DNA from: Salirhabdus euzebyi
Lineage (GTDB): Bacteria; Bacillota; Bacilli; Bacillales; Alkalibacillaceae
Assembly: GCF_014207435.1 (NCBI RefSeq)
Contig: NZ_JACHGH010000005.1
Location: 310,001-374,000 of the forward strand
DNA: 64,000 nt
Reading direction: 5' to 3'
Below, in pieces: positions 49,788-58,776 of the stretch. The notes under the pieces were generated by a model. That model searched no databases. It was given only the letters and a program-made list of their open reading frames with translations, and was not told the DNA's origin. The position numbers and the translations under genes are program-made. Positions within the stretch are counted from its first letter, which is position 1. The number at the start of each line of letters is the position of its first letter.

Positions 49788-49800
49788 ATAGTTAATATTT

Positions 49801-49820
49801 TTCGACAAGTGACAGGCACC
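49801..49820 (-). repeat. Dispersed GGTGCCTGTCACC element, copy 5 (shortened)
   Basis: TTCGACAAGTGACAGGCACC lacks the CGGGTG block. It is not next to a stop codon of an intact gene, but lies 5 bases after the likely stop of the decayed 49629 gene on the opposite strand. Confidence 0.7.
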
Positions 49821-49840
49821 TCCCCAAACAGACCTACCTC

Positions 49841-49876
49841 AAAAAAAATATGATACCGACCTAATTCGGCATCATA
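49841..49876 (-). terminator. Terminator of the peptide-transport/hydrolase operon
   Basis: Minus strand ATATGAT-GCCG / CGGT-ATCATAT with one mismatch and the loop AATTAGGT, followed by TTTTTTTT (49841-49848). It is about 90 bases beyond the stop of the last hydrolase. Confidence 0.8.
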
Positions 49877-49931
49877 TAACAAAATGGTCTATTTATATAC
49901 TTTCCTAAAGGAAGGTCATTAACATAAAGTG

Positions 49932-49968
49932 TGAAACAAGAAAATTCGGGTGGTGACAGGCACCACCA
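49932..49968 (-). repeat. Dispersed GGTGCCTGTCACC element, copy 6
   Basis: TGAAACAAGAAAATTCGGGT then GGTGACAGGCACCACCA ends at the stop codon (49969-49971) of the hydrolase. The best hairpin of the set: GGTGGTG, 5-base loop ACAGG, CACCACC. Confidence 0.88.
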
Positions 49969-50799
49969 TTACACTGCTGCCAGAAAGTCTCGGACTAATT
50001 CTAAGTATTTTTCGTTTTCTTCAATATGTGGAGAATGCCCACTATTTTCAAACTTCACGTAGCGGTTATTTGGTATACCAGCCGCTAATTCTTCAGAGCA
50101 TTCAACAGGTGTTACCCAGTCATGAATACCTACTGTCACTAACGCTGGGCATTGAATTTCTTTTAGCCTATCTGTGATATCATAGCTTTGCTTATTAACA
50201 CTGAATGCATAGTTATGGGTCTCATAACGGAAATAAATGTTATTCAATTGCTTCTCCGCAACTTCTTCATCAAACTCCACCGTATATAATGGAAGAATTG
50301 CTTTAATCATATCCCGAAATTCTTCATTCGAACGAACTTTCCCTCCAAATAAACGGTCCAGCATTTCCTCATTAATTCCCGGCAACTTGCTATCTAATGC
50401 TTTCTGTTTAGACAAGTCACTATTTTTATTATTCGGCGCGGTGTCACGAAGCATGATGGACTTCACACGCTCTGGAAAACGCAAAACATATTCCAACGTT
50501 AAAAATCCACCATAGCTTCCACCCAGTACATGTATTTGTTCTACACCCAAGTGCTCACGCAACGCATCAATATCACTTGTCCACTGTTCATGTGTATAAG
50601 GCGGTACTTCCTCGGAGCGCCCAGATCCACGATTATCAAGGAAAACTAATCGATACTTATCCCCTAATGCAGCAAAGGTTTTCGTGTCCCCCCTACTGTC
50701 GCTCATCCCAGGTCCACCGTGAATGAAAAAAATCGTCTCCCCATCATCCTTACCATGAACCTCGTAGTAAATTTTGCATCCATTTAATGTCGCGTACAT
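49969..50799 (-). CDS. Proline-iminopeptidase-like alpha/beta hydrolase, paralogue 2
   Basis: 276 residues. 'FFIHGGPGMSDSRGD' (about 25-39) is the HGGPG oxyanion motif of the prolyl iminopeptidase (S33) family, 'VLGGSYGGFLTLEYVL' (about 94-109) contains the nucleophile, and the acid/His regions are 'VGIHDWVTP' and 'ENSGHSPHIEE'. Last gene of the operon; 18 bases after its paralogue. Together they could trim N-terminal residues, Pro in particular, from imported peptides; other ester or amide substrates are possible for this fold. Confidence 0.88.
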   Translation of the reverse strand: MYATLNGCKIYYEVHGKDDGETIFFIHGGPGMSDSRGDTKTFAALGDKYRLVFLDNRGSGRSEEVPPYTHEQWTSDIDALREHLGVEQIHVLGGSYGGFLTLEYVLRFPERVKSIMLRDTAPNNKNSDLSKQKALDSKLPGINEEMLDRLFGGKVRSNEEFRDMIKAILPLYTVEFDEEVAEKQLNNIYFRYETHNYAFSVNKQSYDITDRLKEIQCPALVTVGIHDWVTPVECSEELAAGIPNNRYVKFENSGHSPHIEENEKYLELVRDFLAAV

Positions 50800-50817
50800 G
50801 AAGTAGCCTCCTTCGAG

Positions 50818-51684
50818 TTAATTAACGTCAACTGATACAAATTCTTCTGTAATTTTCCCGTTTAAAAAGTCGCGTAGAAGCTGCTTATATACATCTCCTT
50901 GCTCACGAACTAAAGAATGACCATAGTTTTCAAATAAAACAAAAGTAGCACCTGGAATTCTGTCCGCAATCTGCTTGGAATAATTTGGTGGGATAATCCA
51001 GTCATGCTTTCCAGCTGTAACCATTGCCGGAACAGTCACCTCTTGTAAACGCTCCTTTAAATCAAAGCTTGTTAAATTCGAATGAAACGCCTCATTATGA
51101 GTTGCATAATGAAAATAAATGCTATCTAACTTCGCTTTCTGTGCCTCCACATCTTGCTTCATCGTATATAAAGGCAAAATGTCTCCATACAATTTTTTGA
51201 AATCGTCATTTGACTCTACTTTTCCGTCAAATAAACGAATTAAGCTATCTTTATCAATTTCTGTTTTATCACTCTGTAGCGCATTGTCTATTGCTTTAAA
51301 GTGATGGTCATTATCCGGAGCCGTTACATTCAGCAAAATAGCTTTCGTATTTTCCGGATAAGCAAGAACATACTCTTGCACAATAAACCCACCATAAGAA
51401 GCACCATGTAATATAATTTTGTCCAAACCTAGATGTTCTCTAAGTGCATCAATGTCATCTACCCATTGCTTATGTGTATATGGCGGTACATCCGCAGAAC
51501 GGCCAGAACCACGCATATCAATAAAAACTAGCTGATATTCATCCTGTAAATCTGAAAAAGTCAACACATCCCCACGGCAATCCCCTAACCCTGGTCCACC
51601 ATGGATAAAAAAGATCGCGTCTTTCCCTGCTGCTTCACCGATAACTTCATAATATATGTCACATCCGTTTATTGCTGCTTGCAT
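50818..51684 (-). CDS. Proline-iminopeptidase-like alpha/beta hydrolase, paralogue 1
   Basis: 288 residues. It carries the same motifs as its neighbour: 'FFIHGGPGLGDCRGD', 'ILHGASYGGFIVQEYVL' (Ser nucleophile in G-A-S-Y-G), 'AGKHDWIIPP' and 'ENYGHSLVREQG'. It has a 12-residue C-terminal extension relative to paralogue 2. The pair arose by tandem duplication, 18 bases apart, but has diverged at perhaps half the positions, so different peptide preferences are likely. It follows the DppC permease by 17 bases, in the same transcript. Confidence 0.88.
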   Translation of the reverse strand: MQAAINGCDIYYEVIGEAAGKDAIFFIHGGPGLGDCRGDVLTFSDLQDEYQLVFIDMRGSGRSADVPPYTHKQWVDDIDALREHLGLDKIILHGASYGGFIVQEYVLAYPENTKAILLNVTAPDNDHHFKAIDNALQSDKTEIDKDSLIRLFDGKVESNDDFKKLYGDILPLYTMKQDVEAQKAKLDSIYFHYATHNEAFHSNLTSFDLKERLQEVTVPAMVTAGKHDWIIPPNYSKQIADRIPGATFVLFENYGHSLVREQGDVYKQLLRDFLNGKITEEFVSVDVN

Positions 51685-51701
51685 TGAAAAACCTCCTCCA
51701 T

Positions 51702-52589
51702 TTACTTTTTCTGATATTTTGGATCAAGTAAATCTCGTAAACCGTCACCTAAAAAGTTGTACGCTAGCACGACTAATGTAATCGCAACTCCTGGTAATAT
51801 CCCTAAAATTGGGGATGTCCAAATATATTGCTGTGCACCTTGTAACATATTCCCCCACGTTGCTGTTGGAGGCTGGATACCTAAGCCAAGATAACTAATC
51901 GCACTTTCACTTAAAATCGCCCATGCAATACCTAAAGTACTAGATACAATAATAGAAGGAATAATCTGTGGAACGACGTGCTTTCGTAGCGTGCGCATCG
52001 ACTTTGATCCCATCGAAATCGACGCTTCTACAAACTCACTTTCCTTCCATTTCAGTGTTTCTCCATACACAACCCTTGCGATTTCCATCCAAGAAGTGAA
52101 GGCGATAACAAGGATAACCATCATCGGACTTTTTCCTAATACCGTTAGGGCTACTAGTGCAAGGAAGAAGTTCGGAATGGACATCATTGCTTCTGTAAAA
52201 CGCATTAAAATTGTATCAATCCAACCACCAAAATATCCTGCTGCTGCTCCGATAATTCCCCCAATTAGTACCGTAAAAAACATCGAGCAAAAACCTACTA
52301 GTAGGGTAATTTGGCCACCTGCAAGCATTCTACTTAATACATCTCTACCTACATCATCTGTGCCCATGGGGTGTTCCAATGACCACCCCGCAAGCGCATT
52401 GATTGGATCAACTTTTTCCGGACTCACGTTCCAGATAAGAGGTCCAAGAAATACAACAATATGAATAACAACTAAAAACAGAAACGCAGCGAAGGCCATT
52501 CTATTTTTAGCAAGTCGACGAAAGAATCCGTTTGATCGAGCTTTAGGACTTGCGGGTATTTCTTGTTTTGCTTCTGCTACTTGGTTCAT
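51702..52589 (-). CDS. dppC: Peptide ABC transporter permease (DppC/OppC family)
   Basis: 295 residues. N-terminal OppC extension, six membrane helices, and the EAA loop 'EASISMGSKSMRTLRKHVVPQII' near residue 190. 'GTDDVGRDVLSRMLAGGQITL' (about 76-96) is the family signature. It follows dppB by 13 bases. With DppB it forms the membrane channel for di- and oligopeptides. Confidence 0.93.
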   Translation of the reverse strand: MNQVAEAKQEIPASPKARSNGFFRRLAKNRMAFAAFLFLVVIHIVVFLGPLIWNVSPEKVDPINALAGWSLEHPMGTDDVGRDVLSRMLAGGQITLLVGFCSMFFTVLIGGIIGAAAGYFGGWIDTILMRFTEAMMSIPNFFLALVALTVLGKSPMMVILVIAFTSWMEIARVVYGETLKWKESEFVEASISMGSKSMRTLRKHVVPQIIPSIIVSSTLGIAWAILSESAISYLGLGIQPPTATWGNMLQGAQQYIWTSPILGILPGVAITLVVLAYNFLGDGLRDLLDPKYQKK

Positions 52590-52602
52590 GAAAACACCTC
52601 CA

Positions 52603-53541
52603 TTACCCTATATTTTTCACTCGAGGATCAACTTTTGAATAAATAATATCTACTATAAAATTACTTAAAACGACTAGAATCGTTACCACAACCGTTACAC
52701 CCATTACAAGATTATAGTCACGGGCTTGGGCTGCCTCTACAATTAAACGTCCCATACCAGGCCATCCAAATACAGACTCTACAATTACTGTCCCACTTAA
52801 CATTCTCGGAATCAGTACACCAATGATAGAGATAACTGGAATTAACGCATTACGTAATGCATGGGAATAAACAACCGTTCTTTCCTTTAATCCTTTCGCA
52901 CGAGCTGTTCGCACATAATTTTGCGATACAACTTCGAGCATAGAGGACCTCGTAAATCGAACAATTGTCGGCAAAGTAGCCGTAGATAGAATCAGAACTG
53001 GCATAATATACATTTTGATCGTATCCCAAATGCTATCCCCTGTAACAAGAGAAGACGGAAGCCATTGTAGGTTAACCGAAAATAGCAAAATAAACATAAT
53101 GGCTAACCAGAAAGAAGGAACCGATAAACCTATTACACTACCAAAATTAATCAGGTGATCCTTCCATGTGTTTCGATTCTTAGCGGAAATAATCCCCAAC
53201 ACAATTCCGATAATAACCGAGAAGAAAACAGTCCAAATTGCTAGGTTAAATGTATGTGGAAACCGCTCCACAATACGATCTAGAACTGGTTGACCACTTG
53301 ATAAGGAAAGACCTAAATCCCCCTGAAAAGCATTAATTAACCAGCTTCCATAGCGCACAATAACCGGATCATTTAAACCGAGTTGTTCCGCGATAGCTTC
53401 TCTTTCGGCTTCTGTTGCATCCATTCTCATCATGGAGGAAGGGCCACCAGGAGCTAAATTCATTAAGAAGAAGGTAATAATGGTGACGATTAGAACTAAT
53501 ACAATACTTTGACCAAAACGTCTAATTACAAATTGCAACAT
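52603..53541 (-). CDS. dppB: Peptide ABC transporter permease (DppB/OppB family)
   Basis: 312 residues. Typical start 'FVIRRFGQSIVLVLIVTIITFFLMNLAPGGP' and the EAA loop 'RTARAKGLKERTVVYSHALRNALIPVI'; six helices. It lies downstream of the binding-protein gene with a strong intercistronic hairpin between. Partner of DppC. Confidence 0.93.
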   Translation of the reverse strand: MLQFVIRRFGQSIVLVLIVTIITFFLMNLAPGGPSSMMRMDATEAEREAIAEQLGLNDPVIVRYGSWLINAFQGDLGLSLSSGQPVLDRIVERFPHTFNLAIWTVFFSVIIGIVLGIISAKNRNTWKDHLINFGSVIGLSVPSFWLAIMFILLFSVNLQWLPSSLVTGDSIWDTIKMYIMPVLILSTATLPTIVRFTRSSMLEVVSQNYVRTARAKGLKERTVVYSHALRNALIPVISIIGVLIPRMLSGTVIVESVFGWPGMGRLIVEAAQARDYNLVMGVTVVVTILVVLSNFIVDIIYSKVDPRVKNIG

Positions 53542-53585
53542 GTAGAATCCTCCTCTCCATTACCATAAAAAATTCGAAAAAGAAG

Positions 53586-53617
53586 GGAGGGACTTTACCC
53601 TAACGGACGGTCCCTCC
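53586..53617 (-). terminator. Intercistronic hairpin between the binding protein and dppB
   Basis: Minus strand GGAGGGAC / GTCCCTCC with a 16-base loop, followed by CTTCTTTTTCG. It should reduce permease relative to binding-protein expression. Confidence 0.75.
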
Positions 53618-53629
53618 GAAATTTAAACC

Positions 53630-55261
53630 TTACTTAACCCACCATTCGTTGATATAGTGCAATGTGCCTCCGAAGTGTAAGTCTGGTACATTTTGCAATC
53701 TATCACTACGCACACTTAATGCTTGAGGGTACCACAGATACAAGTATGGTAGATTTTCTGCCATATGAACTTGCACTTGGTCATAAATTTCTTTACGCTC
53801 AGCTGGGTCTCCTACAGATTGACCTTGTTCAAGCAATGCATCTAGCTCTTCATTTTGATAGCCAGGAATGTTGTTACCAGTTCCCGCGTTGGAAGAGTGA
53901 TATTGTGCAAGAACATCTGGATCTGTTGGGTAAGCCCACCAGTTCAAGATCATATCAAAGTCACGTTCAATAATGTTCTTTTGAATCATTGCATTCCATT
54001 CAAGCGTATTAAGTTTTACATCAAAGCCTACTTCGATTAAATACTGTTGAACCAATACTGCCATTTGCTCTAAGTCACCTTGAAGAGCGATATCAAACTC
54101 GAATGAGAAATCTTTTCCGTCTTTGTCTAAGATGCCATCACCGTTTGTATCTTCCCATCCAGCTTCTTTCAACAACGCTTTTGCTTTGTCAACATTGTAT
54201 TCATATGTTGGTAAATCTTCTTTAAAATATCCCTCTTGGTCAGGTGTTATAGCTGAATTCGCAATTGTTCCATATCCACTCAAGACAGAATCAATGATTG
54301 CTTGACGATCGATTGCATGAAGCATTGCTTGTCTTACTTTTACATCTTGGAAAAGAGGATTTGTAAGATCTGTCGCAATCCAGAAATATCTAGTTGTATC
54401 AGATGTTACAATTTCAAGATTATCCGCACTCTCTAAACGCTTTAATGAAGAAGTATCTTCTAAAGCAAATGCATCTAATTCGTTACTCAATACTTGTGCA
54501 ATTTGCGTATTTACATCAGGTAAAATTTTAAATGTTACCGTTTCTATGTTAGCTGCTCCATTATGATAATCATCAAAACGCTTAAGTGTTAAGCTTTGTC
54601 CAGAAGTATACGTATCAAATTGGAATGCTCCTGTACCAACAGGTGCTTCTTTGTTAAATTCTGTATACTCCCAAGGATTTTCTACCCCTTCAAACTTATG
54701 TGCTGGTAATATTTCAGAATTGAAAGCTAAGTATGCTGGCAAAGAGGCAAACGGACGATCTAAGTGAAACTCTACTGTATGTGGATCAACCACAACAACT
54801 TCTTTAACCGCTTTATAGTTAGAAGCTCCATTTGAACCTAAAGATGCATTTAGTACTAAATCATTAAAAGTGAAGGCAACATCGTCAGCTGTAAATTCAA
54901 CACCATCATGCCACTTTACGCCTTCTTTTAAGTTAAATGTCCAAACTAGTCCATCCTCTGATGGAGTCCAATCTTCTGCTAGACTTGGTGCTGGCAAGTT
55001 GTCTAGTCCAGGCTTCGTTAAACCTTGAAAAAGTACACGGTTAACGATATTGGATTCTGCATATGCGTTTGGATGCCAAGGGTTGAATATTGGATCCCCA
55101 ACGATTGGAATATTTACATTTCCACCTTGTTTTGGTTCAGTAGATTCACTAGAATCTTCTGAATCTGTGTTTTGATCTGTATCATTGCTTGCACTATCAT
55201 CGGAACAAGCTACTAAGACAGTTAATAGAAAAGCCATCATTATAAATAGATATTTTTTCAT
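53630..55261 (-). CDS. Peptide ABC transporter substrate-binding lipoprotein (DppA/OppA family)
   Basis: 543 residues, SBP_bac_5 fold. The signal ends in lipobox 'LVAC' (Cys19); an Asp/Ser/Thr-rich linker follows. 'DGVEFTADDVAFTFNDLV' (about 119-136) and 'VKVRQAMLHAIDRQAII' (about 302-318) are family motifs. The ligand is probably a di- or oligopeptide, given the dipeptidase and aminopeptidase-like genes; nickel or other ligands are known elsewhere in this family. Confidence 0.92.
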   Translation of the reverse strand: MKKYLFIMMAFLLTVLVACSDDSASNDTDQNTDSEDSSESTEPKQGGNVNIPIVGDPIFNPWHPNAYAESNIVNRVLFQGLTKPGLDNLPAPSLAEDWTPSEDGLVWTFNLKEGVKWHDGVEFTADDVAFTFNDLVLNASLGSNGASNYKAVKEVVVVDPHTVEFHLDRPFASLPAYLAFNSEILPAHKFEGVENPWEYTEFNKEAPVGTGAFQFDTYTSGQSLTLKRFDDYHNGAANIETVTFKILPDVNTQIAQVLSNELDAFALEDTSSLKRLESADNLEIVTSDTTRYFWIATDLTNPLFQDVKVRQAMLHAIDRQAIIDSVLSGYGTIANSAITPDQEGYFKEDLPTYEYNVDKAKALLKEAGWEDTNGDGILDKDGKDFSFEFDIALQGDLEQMAVLVQQYLIEVGFDVKLNTLEWNAMIQKNIIERDFDMILNWWAYPTDPDVLAQYHSSNAGTGNNIPGYQNEELDALLEQGQSVGDPAERKEIYDQVQVHMAENLPYLYLWYPQALSVRSDRLQNVPDLHFGGTLHYINEWWVK

Positions 55262-55306
55262 TTGTTACAACCTCATCCCATTTTTATTTTGTTTTAACTA
55301 GGGCCT

Positions 55307-55357
55307 CAGTTGATATACACTTCACTTTCCGCTGGAGTTTTCGTGTAATATCAACTG
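55307..55357 (-). other. Hairpin between dipeptidase and binding-protein genes
   Basis: CAGTTGATATACAC (55307-55320) pairs with GTGTAATATCAACTG (55343-55357) with one bulged base. There is no U-run, so RNA processing or stabilisation fits better than termination. Confidence 0.6.
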
Positions 55358-55419
55358 CTAAGTGCGTTAAACTTTTTTAATCTGCACTAAACTAAAACCC
55401 AAGACCTTCAGTAAAAAAA

Positions 55420-56631
55420 TTATTTAACCCAAGTTTCTTTCAATACACGCATAATATTTCCACCCATTACTTTTCGGATGTCTTCGCGGCTATAACCATG
55501 TTTCACTAACCAACGAACAACGTTTAAGTATGCTTCGGATGGGTTTTCTACACCTTTTACGTATGGCACTTCATCGAAGGATACGCCTGCGTGAGATGAG
55601 CCGATTGATAAAGCTTCTACGAATGCATGGTGTAAGCCGACGTGGTCACCGAATAGTGTATCTAAACCGAATGCTACGTGGTCGATTCCTACTAAGTTCG
55701 CTGTGTATTCAAAATGCTCCATTACGGACTCGATGGAATGGTCTTTATGTTGTTCTGTTAATGTTGTATGTGGTGCAGCTTCAATTCCAATTACCCCACC
55801 TTTTTCAGCACATGCAATTAAGCAATCGTCTGGCTTTAAGCGGCTAATATTCCAAAGAGCACGAGCTCCAACGTGTGTCATGAAAATAGGTTTAGAGCTA
55901 GCTTCGATAACATCTCTTGTTGTTTGATCACCACAGTGAGAAACATCAATTGTCATTCCAAGCTTGTTCATTCTTTCTACTACTTTGTGACCAAAAACAG
56001 TTAATCCACTGTCATTTTTCTCTCTTAAACCAGAACCAAGGGAGTTTGCTTCTGAGTAAGCAATACCCATTACACGAACACCTAGACCATATAGTACATC
56101 TACACGATCGATTTCATTTTCAATTTGCGTTGCAGATTCTAGGGAAGTAACAAATGCAATTTTGTTTTCTCGCTTCGCACGGTAAATATCTTCAATTGAT
56201 TCCGCTTTAATGACCATATCTTGATGAGCAAAGTCACTATAACGAATCCCTAAGTCATGAATAACATCGTTCCATTTCCAACCAGCATTAGATGTAATAA
56301 ATGCTGTGCCATCCATATAGTTTTCAAATATAACATCTAGTCCTGAAACACTTAAACCTTCATAGCCTGTCCAGTCTCTACCTTGACGTCTAAATTCCAT
56401 GATCTCATCAACATTTTCAGGTGTCACAAAAGTATGTTCGTGCAAAGAAATAATCAAATCTTCCTGCAAAATTTGCTGAACCTGCTCTTCTTCTTCTTCA
56501 CTTACCGGATAAACAAACGGCTCTACACGGCCGATTTCTTTTGCTAACTTATAATCTTTATAGTCCTTATTTGCTTCTAAATATTGAAACGATTTATAAC
56601 CGTCATAGTCTTTTACTTTAGGCTTTACCAT
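55420..56631 (-). CDS. Membrane dipeptidase (peptidase family M19)
   Basis: 403 residues. The M19 fold is shown by 'MTIDVSHCGDQTTRDVIEAS' (about 233-252), 'FMTHVGARALWNISRLKPDD' (His and Arg of the site) and 'GIDHVAFGLDTLFGDH'. The first metal pair is usually H-x-D; here the segment is 'IISLHEHTF' (about 58-66), H-x-H, which may still bind zinc but differs from renal dipeptidase. It lacks a signal peptide, so it acts in the cytosol on imported dipeptides. Its place inside the Dpp operon, between ATPases and binding protein, supports that. Confidence 0.9.
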   Translation of the reverse strand: MVKPKVKDYDGYKSFQYLEANKDYKDYKLAKEIGRVEPFVYPVSEEEEEQVQQILQEDLIISLHEHTFVTPENVDEIMEFRRQGRDWTGYEGLSVSGLDVIFENYMDGTAFITSNAGWKWNDVIHDLGIRYSDFAHQDMVIKAESIEDIYRAKRENKIAFVTSLESATQIENEIDRVDVLYGLGVRVMGIAYSEANSLGSGLREKNDSGLTVFGHKVVERMNKLGMTIDVSHCGDQTTRDVIEASSKPIFMTHVGARALWNISRLKPDDCLIACAEKGGVIGIEAAPHTTLTEQHKDHSIESVMEHFEYTANLVGIDHVAFGLDTLFGDHVGLHHAFVEALSIGSSHAGVSFDEVPYVKGVENPSEAYLNVVRWLVKHGYSREDIRKVMGGNIMRVLKETWVK

Positions 56632-56698
56632 ATATAAAAACTCCTTTATTGATTGAATTTTTTGTAAATTATGCTAGAATTTAAAAAGAAAGTAAGCG

Positions 56699-57718
56699 CT
56701 ACACAAGTGGATAATGGCACGCAACAGAGCGTTCCTCGGAAATAGGAACTAGCTTTGGTGCCTCGGTTTTACAGCGGTCCGTTGCCAAAGGACAGCGCGT
56801 GTGAAACCTACAACCACTTGGTGGATTAGATGGAGACGGGATTTCTCCTTTTAAAATTACTTTCTCTCTTTTTGCTCTTGGATTTGGGGTTGGGTTTGTT
56901 GATATTAGTGCCGATGTATAAGGGTGTGCCGGCCGCTTATACAACTCTTCAACTTCCCCCACCTCAACCAAGTGTCCTAAATACATTACCCCGACACGAT
57001 CAGATATGTGTCTTACCACATTCAAACCATGTGCGATAAATAAGTAGGTTAGTCCTAAATCTCTTTGCAAATCTTTCATTAAGTTTATAACCTGTGCCTG
57101 AACCGAAACATCCAACGCGGAGACCGCTTCATCTGCCAAAATGAATTTTGGATTTAACGCAATTGCCCTTGCGATTCCGATTCTTTGCCTTTGGCCACCT
57201 GAGAATTCATGTGGATAACGATTTCTCCTCGAAGGATCTAGTCCTACTAGCTCCATCAATTCAATTACTCGTTTCTCCAATTCCTTACCTGATGCTATTT
57301 TATTAATCCGAAATGGTTCTCCAATTAATTCTGTAACTTTCATTCTTGGATTTAACGAACCAAATGGATCCTGATAGATGACCTGCATATTGTGCCGAAT
57401 TTTACGCATTTCCTCTTTTTTGAGTGATGTTATATCTTGTCCTTCAAAAAAGATGGAGCCATCCGTTGGTTCTTGCAATCTCAGTAGTGCTCGTCCTAGT
57501 GTAGACTTCCCTGATCCAGACTCACCTACGAGTGAAAATGTTTCCCCCTCATAAATCTTTAAGGAAATATCATCTACTGCTTTTACGAAGCTTTTTTGCC
57601 TATTAAACATCCCTCCTTTTACCGGGAAGTACTTTTTAAGGTTTTTTGCTTCTATTAAAATATTTGATTTCTCTAGTGGATGTTGATCCTGATGAACTGT
57701 TTCTTCCTTTGTCGTCAC
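56699..57718 (-). CDS. dppF: Peptide ABC transporter ATP-binding protein (DppF/OppF family)
   Basis: About 339 residues. Walker A 'GESGSGKST', signature 'FSGGQRQRIGIARA', Walker B 'ILADEAVSALD', and the oligopeptide C-terminal Cys motif 'SGCRFHTRCPLATDRC'. AAGGAGGCGAGACA lies before GTG at 57718, preferred to the in-frame ATG at 57739. It heterodimerises with DppD to power peptide import. Confidence 0.93.
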   Translation of the reverse strand: MTTKEETVHQDQHPLEKSNILIEAKNLKKYFPVKGGMFNRQKSFVKAVDDISLKIYEGETFSLVGESGSGKSTLGRALLRLQEPTDGSIFFEGQDITSLKKEEMRKIRHNMQVIYQDPFGSLNPRMKVTELIGEPFRINKIASGKELEKRVIELMELVGLDPSRRNRYPHEFSGGQRQRIGIARAIALNPKFILADEAVSALDVSVQAQVINLMKDLQRDLGLTYLFIAHGLNVVRHISDRVGVMYLGHLVEVGEVEELYKRPAHPYTSALISTNPTPNPRAKREKVILKGEIPSPSNPPSGCRFHTRCPLATDRCKTEAPKLVPISEERSVACHYPLV

Positions 57719-57748
57719 TGTCTCGCCTCCTTCCAGCATTTGAGAAAG

Positions 57749-58738
57749 TTATAATTTCACTTTCTCTTTTAAAACCTCCTTGAAGTTCCAGCAAGCAACT
57801 TCCCTATCATTCTCTTGGAGTAATGGTGGTTCACTCTGTAAGCATTTATCTGTTGCAAATTCACATCGAGGATGGAATCTACATCCTTGTGGCAAATCAT
57901 TTAAACTTGGAATCGTACCTTTGATTGAATATAAACGATCTTTTTTATCAGTATCTGAAGGAATCGACTGAAGCAATCCTTTCGTATATGGATGCGTTGG
58001 TTCATCGAAAATTTGGTAGACTGTGCCTTGTTCTACAATTTTCCCCGCATACATAACCACGATTTTATCGGCTACCTCTGCTGCAACTCCCATGTCATGG
58101 GTGATAAGGATAATGGACATGTTGATTTTTTCTTTCAATTCGTTTAGTAGATTTAAAATTTGGGTTTCAATCGTAACATCCAATGCTGTAGTTGGCTCAT
58201 CCGCAATTAACAATTTCGGATTACCAGCTAAAGCAATGGCAATCATTACCCTTTGTCTCATCCCACCAGATAGCTCATGTGGATACTGCTTCATTCGGAC
58301 AGGGACGTCATTCAATCCAACTAACCTTAATAACTCACAAGCTCGATCCCAAGCCTCTTTTTTCGAAACATCTTGATGCTGCTGAATCCCTTCGATTAGC
58401 TGCCGGCCAATGGTAAATACCGGGTTCAAAGCAGTCATCGGTTCCTGGAATATGATGGAAATATCATTACCCCTTATTTTTCTCATTTCTTCTTGTGATT
58501 TTGTTACCAAGTCCTCGTTTTCAAAAAGTACTTCTCCACCAGCTATAGAACCATTTTCATATTCCAATAACCTCATCACGGATAGACTAGTAACACTTTT
58601 TCCACTACCAGACTCACCAACTATACAAACAGTTTCACCTGGTTTTACGTTGAAAGAAACATCATCTATAGCCCGAATCTTTCCCGCGTCTGATTGGAAT
58701 TCCACACTTAAATTTTTAACCTGCAGTAGCTCCTTCAT
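57749..58738 (-). CDS. dppD: Peptide ABC transporter ATP-binding protein (DppD/OppD family)
   Basis: About 329 residues. Walker A 'GESGSGKSVT', signature 'LSGGMRQRVMIAIA', Walker B 'LIADEPTTALD', C-terminal 'QGCRFHPRCEFATDKC'. GGGGGTGAGGACA precedes the ATG at 58738; the upstream GTG at 58747 is part of that site. First transporter gene of the operon, 38 bases after the XRE-cupin regulator. Confidence 0.93.
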   Translation of the reverse strand: MKELLQVKNLSVEFQSDAGKIRAIDDVSFNVKPGETVCIVGESGSGKSVTSLSVMRLLEYENGSIAGGEVLFENEDLVTKSQEEMRKIRGNDISIIFQEPMTALNPVFTIGRQLIEGIQQHQDVSKKEAWDRACELLRLVGLNDVPVRMKQYPHELSGGMRQRVMIAIALAGNPKLLIADEPTTALDVTIETQILNLLNELKEKINMSIILITHDMGVAAEVADKIVVMYAGKIVEQGTVYQIFDEPTHPYTKGLLQSIPSDTDKKDRLYSIKGTIPSLNDLPQGCRFHPRCEFATDKCLQSEPPLLQENDREVACWNFKEVLKEKVKL

Positions 58739-58776
58739 TGTCCTCACCCCCTTTAAATAAAAATTTGTATAGCATG

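Noticed and set aside
55307-55357. Possible T-box or riboswitch before the peptide-binding protein gene
   Set aside because: Only a simple hairpin; no T-box sequence, specifier loop or terminator.
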